The notes beneath the pieces were generated by a model that ran no database searches, was not told the DNA's origin, and saw only the letters and a list, made by a program, of their open reading frames with translations. The position numbers and the translations under genes were made by a program. Source: Cloeon dipterum (lineage: Eukaryota; Arthropoda; Insecta; Ephemeroptera; Baetidae). Taken from it: a DNA stretch of 64,000 nucleotides. The stretch is taken from contig NC_088786.1 of the NCBI RefSeq assembly GCF_949628265.1, positions 35,671,681-35,735,680 on the forward strand, given 5' to 3'. Position 1 is the first letter of the stretch; each line of letters starts with the position of its first letter. Below are positions 50,448-61,439 of this stretch, one piece after another.

Positions 50448-51473
50448 ATGGGAGCGGCATCAGTGATCAAATATTTGCTATTCTTTTTCAACCTGCTCAT
50501 TTGCGTAAGTAGAAAAGGTTCATTTTTAGAGTGCGCGTCATTAAATTTTCGCTGCTACAGACTGGAGGTCTAATTTTGCTCGGCTGCGGAGTTTTGCTTC
50601 ACATCGAGCTCGCCAAACAGGACGGGGCCCAATGGAAATACATAGCCATTGGTTTCATCACGCTAGGAGCAATTATCTTTGCGATAGCGTTCCTGGGGTG
50701 CTGTGGCGCGCTGCGAGAGTCGACTTGCATGCTCAACACGGTAAGCCAATTTTCACTTTTCCGGCAATATTTAAAACAAAATCAATCGCATCTTTACAGT
50801 TTGGAACTCTGCTGCTGTTTATATTCCTGATCCAAGTGATTTGCGCGGTTTTGCTGGTTGTCTATGAAAATCAATTTATCGATGGAGTCGGAAAAGCTTT
50901 GAAAATTTCTCTCGGACAGTACAAGGAAAAGCCCGACGCAAAAGAATTCTGGGACAATATCCAACCATCGGTGAGTAAATTAAATTTCAAGTCCTTGGAG
51001 AAACCCGCCGCGTATATCCTGTTGTTCTTTAGCTTGCATTAAATACGAAAAAACACTGTCAACCACGAACGGATATAAAAAGGCTTCAATACTAAAATAA
51101 AAGTTTTTTTTTTTGCCTTGTAGCTGGGGTGCTGTGGCAGCGCCAAACCATCAGACTGGCAAGAAAGCGGTTTGCAAATTCCAAGTTCTTGTGAATGCAA
51201 AGAAAGCGATGGAAACAAGAAGTGCGGAAATGTTGGCAACCAGAAAATTTATACTGAAGGGTGCTATAATAAGCTGTTGCACGCCGTGAAAAGCTCCATC
51301 ATCATTGTCGCCGCAGTTGCTTTCGCTGTCGCCCTCGTTGAGGTGTGCATTTATTTATTTATTTTGATAAAAACTGCATAATCCACTTGAAAATTTGATT
51401 GCAGCTGATCGGGGCAATATTCTCATTTCGTCTTGCTTCCACTATCAGAAAGAGAGAGCATGGGTTCTACTAG
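50448..51473 (+). CDS. Tetraspanin 3 of the cluster
   Basis: Exons 50448-50504, 50561-50740, 50800-50970, 51124-51342 and 51405-51473, all phase 0, encode 231 aa. TM1 is in MGAASVIKYLLFFFNLLIC and exon 2. TM2 ends FLGCCGALRESTCML. TM3 is LLLFIFLIQVICAVLLVV. The LEL has LGCCGSAKPSDW, PSSCEC and EGCYNKL with six Cys. TM4 is followed by the basic tail RKREHGFY. Exon 2 corresponds to exons 2 plus 3 of genes 1 and 2, so one intron differs between the two subgroups. It is a canonical tetraspanin and its partners cannot be predicted. Confidence 0.92.
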
Positions 51474-52458
51474 AACGAACTTCAAATTCCACAGAGCGAA
51501 AGATTTGTAATGAAGTATATATATTATTATGTTAAAAATTTAAATGTCTATTTCCCAATAGAAAACATAATTAGAATTATTATACTGATTGAGGATATCC
51601 TGTTATACAGTATGCTTATAATTTACACAAAACACTCCATTGTAAGTTGCAATGTAACGTGTTGTATAGATTAATTGGTTGTAACGTACGTAAATAATTA
51701 AAAAACAGATAATTAACTTTAGTTTCTTAATATTTCCGTGCCGTTTAAATCAGTGACAAAACGTTGAAAGCTTTGAGCAACGAATAATATTTACACATTT
51801 AATCGATATAAAGCGTTATTGCATCTGTCAGTTATCAGTTAAAATTTGTTAATGCAATATATATTTTGTGTTCCTTATAATTATCTTGAATTTTTTCAGC
51901 GAAATTAAGCAAGTTACAAGTTTAGTTTTAAATTTCTCAAGATTCATTTCGTAAACTACAAAAGTTTCCACTCTACAAACAGTGCCTATTCTAGGAAATT
52001 TAGTAATTAAAAACCATTATAAAAATAAACCAGATTTTATTTCTACACATTTCTCTGAATTCTTACTGAGAATAAATCCAAAATTCAATCAATTAATGTC
52101 GCGCACACATAAGTTCACTCAAACCATTTAGATGTGTATGTGATTGCGTGTGCTCTCTTCCTCTCCCTCTGGCCAGCGCCGGCACGCTTGATGACACGCT
52201 TCGGGATTTCTAATCTCTTTCCATATCACCGACAATGAGATTGCTTCAAACTCAAGGACAGTCCAGGAGCCTTGTGAACATCTCCGCTACACCTACCTTG
52301 GGGTTGTTTGTCCCTGGACAAACAATGAGAAAAAGAGAAAAATGTGGAGCAGGAGCAGTAGCATTGTTTGCGACGCGTGCTGGCTGAGCCGAGCACGCGC
52401 CGCTGACTACCTGCGAGCGTGCGAGCCACCTGCCGAGACCAAAACCTGCCTGCGCGGA

Positions 52459-52896
52459 TTTTTTTTTTTTTTTTTGCTCTTTTTATGCCTGTCCTCTCGG
52501 ACCGGGAAGGGCGCGCACTGCACTAGCACGAATGCTGAATTCCGGGTGCCAATAACACCGCGAACGGATATTATTAGCGCACCAGGCCGCACATTTCAGG
52601 GACCCAGCCCACTGAAGGGCCGCACTTGCCTCCGCACCGAGAACTGCATTGAAACGCTAGACATTCGTCTCGTGAAGCCAAATCATGTATGCTGGAAAGG
52701 TGCAAACCAGCAAGTAGCGAGTCGGCGCCGGTGCGCCTCCCAGCCCGTTGAGCAATTTGAGAATTTCGAGTCACTAAACTAACCACTTTTTGCCATCTCG
52801 GACATTGGGTAGCCAGTATTAGATCTCCGAACTGCTCAAAATACCTCCCATTGCTTTGACACTCCTGATAATGCCTTAACAATGCGAGCCAACAGG
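52459..52896 (-). mobile_element. SINE-like retroposon, family D, full-length inverted copy
   Basis: It is a close match to the copy at 47606, with the A tail (T run about 52459-52475 on the plus strand) and the 33-bp internal block. Confidence 0.8.
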
Positions 52897-53704
52897 CTGG
52901 TTCATTTCATGTTTAATTAACCCTTAATTGAAAATTATTTTTCCTGTTCTTATTGCAAATTCAATAAACTGGTTCTTTAAAGATTTTGGGATGCAAACGT
53001 ATTTTAATTATTTGCCTAAGTTTCCTCGAAAATAAAACAGCTTAAACTTGTATGCATAATAAACCGATCCCTGTTTGCCTACTGAATATCGTAATTCATC
53101 TTATAAAAGGAGAATTTACCTCACCATTAGCAGATAATAGAGACCCTTACTGGGTTGAATTTTTATTGCCCCATGTGGTGGAACTACCACGAAGACGTCT
53201 AAAGGAAAAATATTACCCATTGTCAGAGACTCCCCTTTGTCGTCAAAGAATAGTGCGTTGAACCTTTCCAGGCAGGGTGCAGAAAAAGTATAATTTCACT
53301 CAGGTTCGTTCACCTTATTGATGCTCTTTTCACTTTAATATTACGAAATTTATTTATGACAAAGTTATTCCTTAAGAAGGTTTAATATAGTTGAAAAAAG
53401 TAGATAAATCTGTTTTTGCAGTTTCGTAACCTAAAAGGAAGAAATCTGTACGGAGAGGCATAATTGAAGGCTCAAAAAGACTTTAACACCCCGAGTTGCC
53501 GAGTTGGAGTGGAATCGAAATTCCAACGACGCGCGTCATGCAGAAACTATGAAAGTTGCTCGGATTTTTAAAAACCAAACATTTTTGAATCAGCACTTCA
53601 TGACGAGTCTAAAAAAGTCGACCATTTTTGGATAATTTCGATTTTTTTCTGGTTTTTCCAGGTGGGCACTTGGGAAATCGCGCGCAACACGAAAAAAAGG
53701 CATT

Positions 53705-54036
53705 TTGAGCAGTTCGGAGATCTAATACTGGCTACCCAATGTCAGAGATGGCAAAAAGTGGTGGGTTTAGTGACTCGAAATGCTCAAATTGCTCAACGGG
53801 CTGGTTTGCACCTTTCCAGCATGCGTGATTTGGCTTCACGGGACGAATGTCTAGCGTTTCAATGCAGTCCTCGGTGCGGAGGCAAGTGGCCCTTCAGTGG
53901 GCTGGGTCCCTGAAATGTGCGGGCTGGTGCGCTAATAATATCCGTTCGCGGTGTTATTGGGACCCAGGTTTCAGCATTCGTGCTAGTGCAGTGCGCGCCC
54001 TTCCCGCTCCTCGGACAGGGATAAAAAAATAACAAA
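53705..54036 (+). mobile_element. SINE-like family D copy, short subfamily
   Basis: It begins within the unit at TTTTGAGCAGTTCGGAGATC and ends in CTCGGACAGGGATAAAAAAA. It lacks the 33-bp block (CAACGGGCTGG is joined directly to TTTGCACC), as does the copy at 59391. Confidence 0.75.
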
Positions 54037-54190
54037 ACGGATTGCACGAATGTTTTTATTTTTTCATGAGATGTTAATGAAGAACCCAGCTAAATTTTGG
54101 CTATCTTGAAATTTTTTCTCGATATTTTTCAATCTCTTTATCTTTATCATTGTCGTGGCTATTCCGAGACAGGCATTCGAAAAGATCCCA

Positions 54191-54636
54191 ACTCGCTACT
54201 TGTTGGTTTGCACCTTTCCGGCATGCGTGAATTAATATTTCGCGGAAAAGGTATAGAGTTTGAATAAAAAGACCCCGGTGCAGATGCACGGCGATCCATT
54301 AAAATGGTCCCGGGCATATGTGCTATATGCCTCAAAGTTATTGTTTGCGGTGTTATTGCGGGCGCACATTGCTCTTTGCCGGCTGTGGCTCAAGCAGGCG
54401 CACCATTATTTACTTCCTGAAATAAACCGGAAACCGTCACATGAAAAATTATATTTTGAACAAATTTCGTGAAAATCTGGAGTTTCTCTGCTTTTTGCTT
54501 CCTGCGTTTTTTGATTAAAAGCCATTTTTTAATATCAGATTGGTTGATAAAAAGTTGTGTTTCGCTCTTTTCAATTTATTATTTGACTTGCCCTTGCTGG
54601 AGTCCGTGCCTATCTGAAAGCCAATTTAGCCTGGCA
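54191..54636 (+). repeat. Upstream region of tetraspanin 4, duplicated upstream of tetraspanin 5
   Basis: It contains a family D fragment (CTCGCTACTTGTTGGTTTGC), then unique sequence including GCGGGCGCACATTGCTC, GGCTGTGGCTCAAGCAGGCG and TTTTTGCTTCCTGCG, leading to the start codon. The same order is found at 56683-57126 before tetraspanin 5. It probably holds the promoter of gene 4. Confidence 0.8.
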
Positions 54637-55259
54637 ATGGTTTGCAAAAATTGTATTGTGGTTTTCTTCACTATTCTCACCACCGTAAGAATCCATTTAA
54701 AACTCCTGAATTATTTAGAGATGAGATCGTGTGTTTGAAAAGGTCAATGGATTAATTCTATTTGGCGTCGGAGTAGCCGGGATTACAAAGGAGAAGCCGG
54801 ACACTGCTCCAGAGTTTGTGTTGATAGTTCTTGGAGTTACCGTATTCGCAATATCCTTCCTCGGCACTTATGGTGCGATCAAAGACTCTGAGTTCAAGCT
54901 CAACTCGGTAAGGCTTTAGTTTTGACATAACTACTTGTAAATTGATTTAACTGGGCGTTCACAGTTTGGGTCAGCCATGATGGTAATATCCTTTTTCCAA
55001 ATCATTACTGCAATCGTGCTGTTTACGAGGAAGGACGGCCTAGGAACTGCGGCAATTACGCTGTTCACTGCAGTAATTCAGGTTTGTATACTTAAGATCC
55101 ACTCCAAGCCCTTAAAAATATAGGAAATTTGTCTATCAGGTTGTTGGTGCTGTTCTGGCCTTCGTCGTGGCAATTAAAGGGGAAATCAAAATATGCCACT
55201 TTGATTCCGGACCTGTTGAAACCCGGCCCAATGAAACCAGGCCCAGTAACACTGCATGA
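54637..55259 (+). CDS. Tetraspanin 4 of the cluster, lacking the large extracellular loop
   Basis: Exons 54637-54684, 54743-54907, 54965-55081 and 55140-55259, all phase 0 with GT..AG sites, encode 149 aa; the other cluster members have 213-244. TM1 (CIVVFFTILTT and exon 2), TM2 (FVLIVLGVTVFAISFLGTYG) and TM3 (SAMMVISFFQIITAIVLF) are recognisable. Only TRKDGLGT then separates TM3 from TM4 (AAITLFTAVIQ-VVGAVLAFVVAI). The CCG-bearing LEL is gone. Compared with gene 5, its third exon joins the start of gene 5 exon 3 to the end of exon 4, so one deletion removed the LEL and an intron without breaking the frame. TM2 also has GTYG for GCCG. The tail carries a PVETRPNETRPS repeat. It could be a new four-TM protein or a decaying gene; intact splicing favours expression. 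Confidence 0.75.
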
Positions 55260-56290
55260 TGAAAAACCAAAAAATAGTCATTTTGGGGCAAAATGGTTAA
55301 TTTAACCATAGTTTAACGCAGACCCACCGTGTTTTTCGGAACCTTGTCTAATTCATTGCTTCAAGATGACGTTAATAAAGAAGTTTCGCTTGCTATGACA
55401 GTTTTAAAAGTACTGCCATTTATTAATCCAGCATGTATCAAGAAAAAATGCCATTCTCTGTGTTCTACGTATCGCTTGCTAAATCTGTTTCGCATAATCA
55501 TAACTATCTAGATTGATAGGTTTAAAATAATTGCAACTCTACTGCTTTGGGAGCACAGGTGTAATATCTCATATTTTATTTGGTAACCAATAAAACGCTA
55601 TTGCTTCATATTGAAATGCGGAGTTTAATTGCTAGAGACCATCCCATAATATCGAGAGTTGAATCCCACAGCTCCGTCTTTGAAAATTGATTATAAATTA
55701 ATAATTTAAAAACCAGCCTGTTGGCTCGCATTGTTCAGGCATTCTCATGAGTGTCAAAGCAATAGTAGATATTTGAGCAGTTCGACACACCAAGACAATT
55801 TCTTCTCGGACCTTATAGCACTATTTCTTTATCGCAAAAACAAATAAAATCGTCTGTTTCCCCGGTGCAGCTCTTGCCTTCAAACTAACGTGGAAAATAA
55901 AAGCGTGATAAAAAGATTGCTATCTGAACTGCTTTGGTAGCAGAGGCGTAATATCTTATATTTTATTTTGTAACCAATAAAACGCTGTATTGCTTCATAT
56001 TGTAATGCGGAGTTTAATTGCTAGACCATGTCTTAATATCAAGAGTTGAATCACACAACTCCATTTAGATAATTAATTTAAGTACGTTTGGAGTGATTTT
56101 CACCACCAAAAAGGGATATGGGGAAGAAGAATCAACTCGACATTTCCAGCAATTAAGTAGGACTGAGCACTAAGTGAGAACACACGAGCACACACAATTA
56201 GGGGAGAGAGCGTCACACCACACCTTAATATCGAGTTGAATCACGCAACTCCGTCGTTTGAAAATTTATCATAGATTAATTCTTCCAACT
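55260..56290 (+). repeat. Downstream flank of tetraspanin 4 with repeated segments
   Basis: After the gene, ATGTATCAAGAAAAAATG and CATAATCATAACTAT match the flank after tetraspanin 5. A unit with ACCAATAAAACGC, TGCTTCATATTG and GCGGAGTTTAATTGCTAGA occurs at 55545-55705, again at 55933-56075 and partly at 56215-56290. A fourth relative is at 58960-59110. A short family D fragment lies at 55713-55780. No exon was recognised. Confidence 0.65.
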
Positions 56291-56682
56291 CAAGAGAGAT
56301 TGGTAGCTTCACATAAAGCTGCAGTATTTTTTCAGTTCAAATGGTGGTGTAATAGGCATATCACAGTTGATACAAAAGTTGAAAATAGATAAATTTACTC
56401 CATATTTCAAAATAAAGCATGCACATTGAAACGAGCAAAGCTTAACGATGCAGTTCCAGTCGCATGCTGCACAACCCCCCGGGTAACTTTTAATTTTCTC
56501 TGTTTAAGGACTTGAACTCGTATTTTTGAGTGCTTTCCTTGGTTAGCTTGCTGTGTGAGAATCCAAGCAATGTCTGGGTTTTGGGTCGAGTGCGGACTGA
56601 TTTGCGCCTAAATTTGAGTCTTTTGCATTGCAATGACGCGAGTTCACTAGGATTTTGGGATGATTGCGAAGACTTTCCGACT

Positions 56683-57126
<444 letters not shown>

Positions 57127-58053
57127 ATGGGTTTTGCGAAAGGTCTGCTGATTTTCTTCAACCTTCTAATCAGCGTAAGAATCCATTTGAACATTTGATT
57201 TATTATGAGATTGTGTGTTTCGATATAGATCAATGGATTGATTATACTCGGCGTTGGAGTATTCTTGAAGGTTCAGAAGGACGTGGCCACTGATGATTGG
57301 AATGCTCAAGCGATTGCGTTCATCTTTATTGGAGGGACCGTCTTCGCAATATCTTTTCTCGGCTGCTGTGGTGCAGTCAAAAAGTCTAAGTGCATGCTTT
57401 ACACGGTATGGCGAGAAAAATATCTTGGCGCATTTAGTTTGACATAATTTTTCTGTGATAATTTTGCAGTTTGGGTCAATCTTGATTGTAATATTCATTT
57501 TACAAACTATTATTGCAATCGTGCTGTTGACGAGCAAGGACAAAATAATTGAACATTTGAAATATGATGTCTTTGCTAACGCTACAGCTGAAAACAGAGA
57601 AAACGAAGTAGTGAAAAGCATCCAAACGAACGTAAGTTTTTTTCCTATGTTTTATTTGAATGCCAATGAAAAACGCTTAAAATATGAATAAATTAAATCA
57701 TCTTTTTGTCGCTTTTCCAAATAATTACGAACTTTACAGTTGAAATGTTGCGGAATCAATGGGACTGAAGACTGGGGAACTGTGCCTGATTCCTGTAAGT
57801 ACTCAGAACCAGGAGAAAACGAAAGTGTAGTAGTATACACTGATGGATGTGGCGAAAAAATCGAAGCTCTCGTGTCAAAATACAGCAATAATGCCGGAGC
57901 AGGTGTGATGGTCACTGCATTCATGGAGGTTTGTGCTAATTATGGTCCAGTGTAATTCCTGTAAATTATCGGAAATTTGTCTAACAGGTTATTGGTGCTC
58001 TTCTAGCCTTCTACGTGGCTAAAAAAATAGTTAAGGTTAATAGAAAGAAGTGA
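57127..58053 (+). CDS. Tetraspanin 5 of the cluster
   Basis: Exons 57127-57174, 57229-57405, 57470-57631, 57740-57928 and 57988-58053, all phase 0, encode 213 aa. TM1 is in GLLIFFNLLIS and exon 2. TM2 ends SFLGCCGAVKKSKCML. TM3 is ILIVIFILQTIIAIVLL. The LEL is short with four Cys (LKCCGINGTEDW, PDSC, DGC) and has N-glycosylation sequons at NAT and NGT. TM4 and a Lys-rich tail (KKIVKVNRKK) follow. It is the closest paralogue of the LEL-less gene 4, sharing upstream sequence, exon layout and 3' flank. Four Cys places it in the simplest LEL class, unlike genes 1-3 with six. Confidence 0.92.
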
Positions 58054-58321
58054 CATCTATGACAACAACACAGCATTGCCGCATGTTAATCCTGCTTATG
58101 ATATATATGTATCAAGAAAAAATAATGCACACACCCATATTTATGTGTTCTACATATTATATCGCTTGAAAAAACTGTTTCACATAGTCATAACTATATA
58201 TATAGGATTGATATGTTTAAAATATTTGCCATACTCGTGACCGCATCGTTCAGATCGTTGTTTATAGGTTCAAAAATGGTGCCAAGAATGTTATGTACAT
58301 CATGTTAAAATAGCATAATGC
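58054..58321 (+). other. Downstream flank of tetraspanin 5
   Basis: It shares TTAATCCTGCTTATGAT and TGTATCAAGAAAAA with the segment at 60982-61080 and, in part, with the flank of tetraspanin 4. It probably contains the 3' UTR of gene 5. Confidence 0.5.
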
Positions 58322-58506
58322 TACACTGCAAGTCAGGGGTGAGAAAATGTCAGTGCGCTGCATTGAGAAAATCTCACCCCGTCGTATGTCACTATGCCTG
58401 GGGTGTCAAAGGTGAGTTTTTCGCACCGAGCAGCAGTGACATGCGGCGGGGTGATATTTTCTCACTGCAGCGCAGTGTCATTTTCTCACCCCTGACTTGC
58501 AGTGTA
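58322..58506. mobile_element. Small TIR element (MITE) with TA flanks
   Basis: TACACTGCAAGTCAGGGGTG on the left and CACCCCTGACTTGCAGTGTA on the right are perfect inverse copies. The complementarity extends inward for about 70 bp, so most of the 185-bp element folds into a hairpin. A TA target duplication fits the Tc1/mariner type. Confidence 0.88.
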
Positions 58507-59139
58507 AAGTCAATTAAAATGATCATGTCGGAATTTGTTCTCATGTATTTCATAAAAAAACATTTGTCAACCTTCGTAATCTTAAAAAGCGTAAGAACAT
58601 AATAGCGGGATAAAAAACGTTTGTTACTGTAGTGCCTGTCAATAGGTGGCACTACTCTCCTCCTCCTGTTCCCTGAGCTGTGAACCTTTCCTTATAGTGT
58701 TAGTGACATTACAATACTTCCCTTTAGCGTGATACGTCATATTTACTCACGCCGCAGACGCTGTGAATAATTTCGCTCAAGACTATTTAATTCGCTCGTC
58801 TGTGTAAAATCGAGAATATATTTTGTGAGCCCAATTGTATAATTGACTGACCCGGATTAACGGGTCCAAATTTGAGGCATTAATAAAAGGCATTCGAAAG
58901 ATTTGAGGAATTTACTTCAACCATTTCCCTCATTACCAAGTTGAAATATCAAAAATTTTAGTTTATATAACAAATAAAACGCGATTGCTTGATATTATAA
59001 TGCGGGGTTTAATTGACATAGACCATTACCTGAATATCGAGATGAATCACAAAACTCTATCGTTAAAAATTTATCATAAATTAGTAATTCTTCAAACTCG
59101 AGAGTATACGCATTGAACTATTGAATTGAGGTCTGAGCT
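58507..59139. other. Spacer, no gene recognised
   Basis: It contains AATTGACTGACCCGGATTAACGGG-like sequence around 58843, related in inverse form to 25645-25682, and a unit at 58960-59110 related to the repeats downstream of tetraspanin 4. No exon was seen. Confidence 0.45.
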
Positions 59140-59260
59140 ATTTAATTTTTGTCGGCTGCTGACTAAACCGGCTTAGCCGCCTAAATCTCGCGGATGCGGC
59201 GGCTCGCCTAATATAGGCCGCTGCTGGCTCACGGCGCGGCTCTGAAATGGGTTGCTCTGC
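59140..59260 (-). repeat. Repeat family H, copy 2
   Basis: It is the inverse of the segment at 36300-36400. The block CTGAAATGGGTTGC near its end recurs inverted at about 59359-59378 and direct at 59816-59834, on either side of the next family D copy. That copy therefore seems to be inserted into this older repeat region. Confidence 0.5.
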
Positions 59261-59390
59261 ACAAAAAGATTTCTGGATTGAGGTGCAAAATTTGAAAAAG
59301 TGCTTGAAACCACTCAGAATGAATAAAAAATATCTAATTGAATAAAAAAAAAATGATCGCAACCCATTTCAGAATTCATAATACTTAAGC

Positions 59391-59794
59391 AGCCCGTTGG
59401 CTCGCATTGTTGAGGCACTCTCAGGAGTGTGAAAGCAATGTGAGGTATTTGAGCAGTTTGGAGATCTAATACTGGCTACCCAATGTCAGAAATGGCAAAA
59501 AAGTGGTTAGTTTAGTGACTCGAAATGCTCAAATTGCTCAACGGGCTGGTTTGCACCTTTCCAGCATGCGTGATTTGGCTTCACGGGACGAATGTCTAGC
59601 GTTTCAATGCAGTCCTCGGTGCGGAGGCAAGTGGCCCTTCAGTGGGCTGGGTCCCTGAAATGTGCGGCCTGGTGCGCCCATGTTATCCGTTCGCGGTGTT
59701 ATTGGGACCCGGGTTTCAGCATTCGTGCTAGTGCAGTGCGCGCCCTTCCCGGTCCTCCGGTCCTCGGACAGGGATAAAAAGAGCAAAAAAAAAA
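59391..59794 (+). mobile_element. SINE-like family D, complete copy of the short subfamily
   Basis: It runs from AGCCCGTTGGCTCGCATTGT to GATAAAAAGAGC plus nine A residues. It lacks the 33-bp block. A CGGTCCTC duplication is visible near the 3' end. Confidence 0.82.
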
Positions 59795-60017
59795 TACTGA
59801 AATGGACTGCAAATTCTGAAATGGGTTGCACCCCATTTCATAAATAATTTGAATTTAAATTAACCAATGAATTAATAACCCAAAAATTTTTCGGTTTTTC
59901 TTTATTTCATAACATTTCTCGCCGCTGCAAAAATGCAGGCTGATAAGTGTAGAGTGCTTTTATTATTATAATTCAAGAAATTCCATTACGAAAAATAAAA
60001 AAACGAAATTCTTCGAA

Positions 60018-60370
60018 TTTTTTGGTTACTTGTACTTCTAAATCTTAGGTTCTAGTCGTCAGAATTGCAAAAACCACCAACCGTTTGACACGTCTTGACC
60101 TCTTCTGAGCAGCTAAAGGGTTTAGGAGGTGAATGCTCCCATTCCTTTTCAACCCCATTGCTTCAATTTTGATAAAAAGCGACCACCGTTCGCTGCGCCG
60201 CTCCATGTGCATCTTTTAGGCTGTATATGTCAACTTTGGGGTTGAGAGAAAACACCCCTAAACCCTTCAGCTACTCAGAGGAGGTGGAGATGAGTCCAAC
60301 AGTGGGTAGTTTTTGTAATTGTGATGCTTAGAACCTGAGATTTGGAGGTGTATAGAAACCAAAAAACCGA
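60018..60370. mobile_element. Palindromic MITE, family G copy 1
   Basis: The left arm (TTTGGTTACTTGTACTTCTA, then CAGCTAAAGGGTTTAGGAGG) is complementary to the right arm (CCCCTAAACCCTTCAGCT, then TATAGAAACCAAAAAACC). No coding content. Confidence 0.7.
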
Positions 60371-60391
60371 AAAAATATATAGGAATTGTTT

Positions 60392-60790
60392 AAATTTCGT
60401 TGTTTATGAAACTCGAAATCTCGGGTTGTAACCATTAGAATTGCAATAAATACCCACCGTTAGACTCGTCTCGACCGCCACAAAGCAGCTAAAGTGTTTA
60501 GGAGGTGCTCACCCCAATCCCCTTTCAACCCCATTGCTACAATTTTTTATCATGCTCTTTCTGTGGGCTTAAAAATGTTTTATCCTAAAAACTCTTCTAT
60601 GTTGACACTATTCCTCGTCCCTAAACATAATTTTTTTTTTAAAGAAACTTTAGGGGTGGAGGGTAAGCACCCCTTAACCCTTCAGCTGGTTAGAGGAGGT
60701 CGAGACGAGTTCAAAGTTTTGTGTATTTTTTGCAATTCTATTTATTAGAGCCCGAGATTTCGAGTTTCATTAACAAAAATTTGAAATTTG
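60392..60790. mobile_element. Palindromic MITE, family G copy 2
   Basis: Arms ATGAAACTCGAAATCTCGGG and GAGATTTCGAGTTTCAT enclose CAGCTAAAGTGTTTAGGAGG and its inverse CCCCTTAACCCTTCAGCTGG. It sits about 20 bp from copy 1 in the same orientation. Confidence 0.7.
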
Positions 60791-60915
60791 ACTTTAAGAA
60801 TATGGTATTTCTTGAACAAATCCATCTTAATGAAACTTTCTGCAAAGTAATCGATACATGGAAACTTTCACAGCGGCACTTTTGCAGTGGAAGTCACAGT
60901 TTTTAAAATAGTACC

Positions 60916-60936
60916 CGGCTGGCTGGCTGGCTGGCT
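60916..60936. repeat. (GGCT)n short tandem repeat
   Basis: About five GGCT units in non-coding DNA. Confidence 0.85.
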
Positions 60937-60981
60937 CAAAATTGGAGCAAAAAATGCGGCTGCGGCTGGCTCAGACCTCTA

Positions 60982-61080
60982 ATTGTCGTTTATTAATCCT
61001 GCTTATGATGTATCAAGAAAAAGATTGATATATGTTTAAAATAATAATTGTCAAACTCGTGATTGCATCATTCGAATAAT
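60982..61080 (+). repeat. Third copy of the tetraspanin 3' flank
   Basis: TTAATCCTGCTTATGATGTATC, AGATTGATATATGTTTAAAA and CAAACTCGTGATTGCATCATTC-type sequence match the flank after tetraspanin 5 (58090-58260) with internal deletions. No tetraspanin exons precede it, so it may mark a lost duplicate. Confidence 0.6.
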
Positions 61081-61439
61081 TACTATACGTTTGAATTTCA
61101 ACAACAAGAAAATATATCTTGTTGGAATTTTTTTAGATATATGTACTATCCTTTTTAGAGAAATTACAAATTAAATTTGTGTGCAGGCAAACCTCATCAG
61201 TGTTCAAATAATTGTGGAACTAATAGCGGTTTTAATTGTTTGCTGTCAAGATTGGGACTGCCGTGCAACCTGTAAGGCAGGTTACCTTTGCTCCGTCCTC
61301 GTCGCTGCAGCAGGTAACATAATTATACGGTCGAGCAGTCACAAAAGTTCATTACTTAATTCTCTCGGAGCAAATTCAAGAATTGAGTGTTGCACGCTTG
61401 TAATTAGTAACAAGCGCTTCGCACTTGAGCTCCGATGTG

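Larger units (their letters stand above)
51474..54190. other. Spacer between tetraspanins 3 and 4
   Basis: No exon was recognised. The first kilobase is very AT-rich. Family D copies sit at 52459-52896 (minus) and 53705-54036 (plus), pointing away from each other. Confidence 0.55.

Noticed and set aside
61187-61310. Hydrophobic stretch considered as a sixth tetraspanin exon
   Set aside because: It follows an AG and looks membrane-like, but there is no CCG motif, no good donor in phase and no neighbouring tetraspanin exon.
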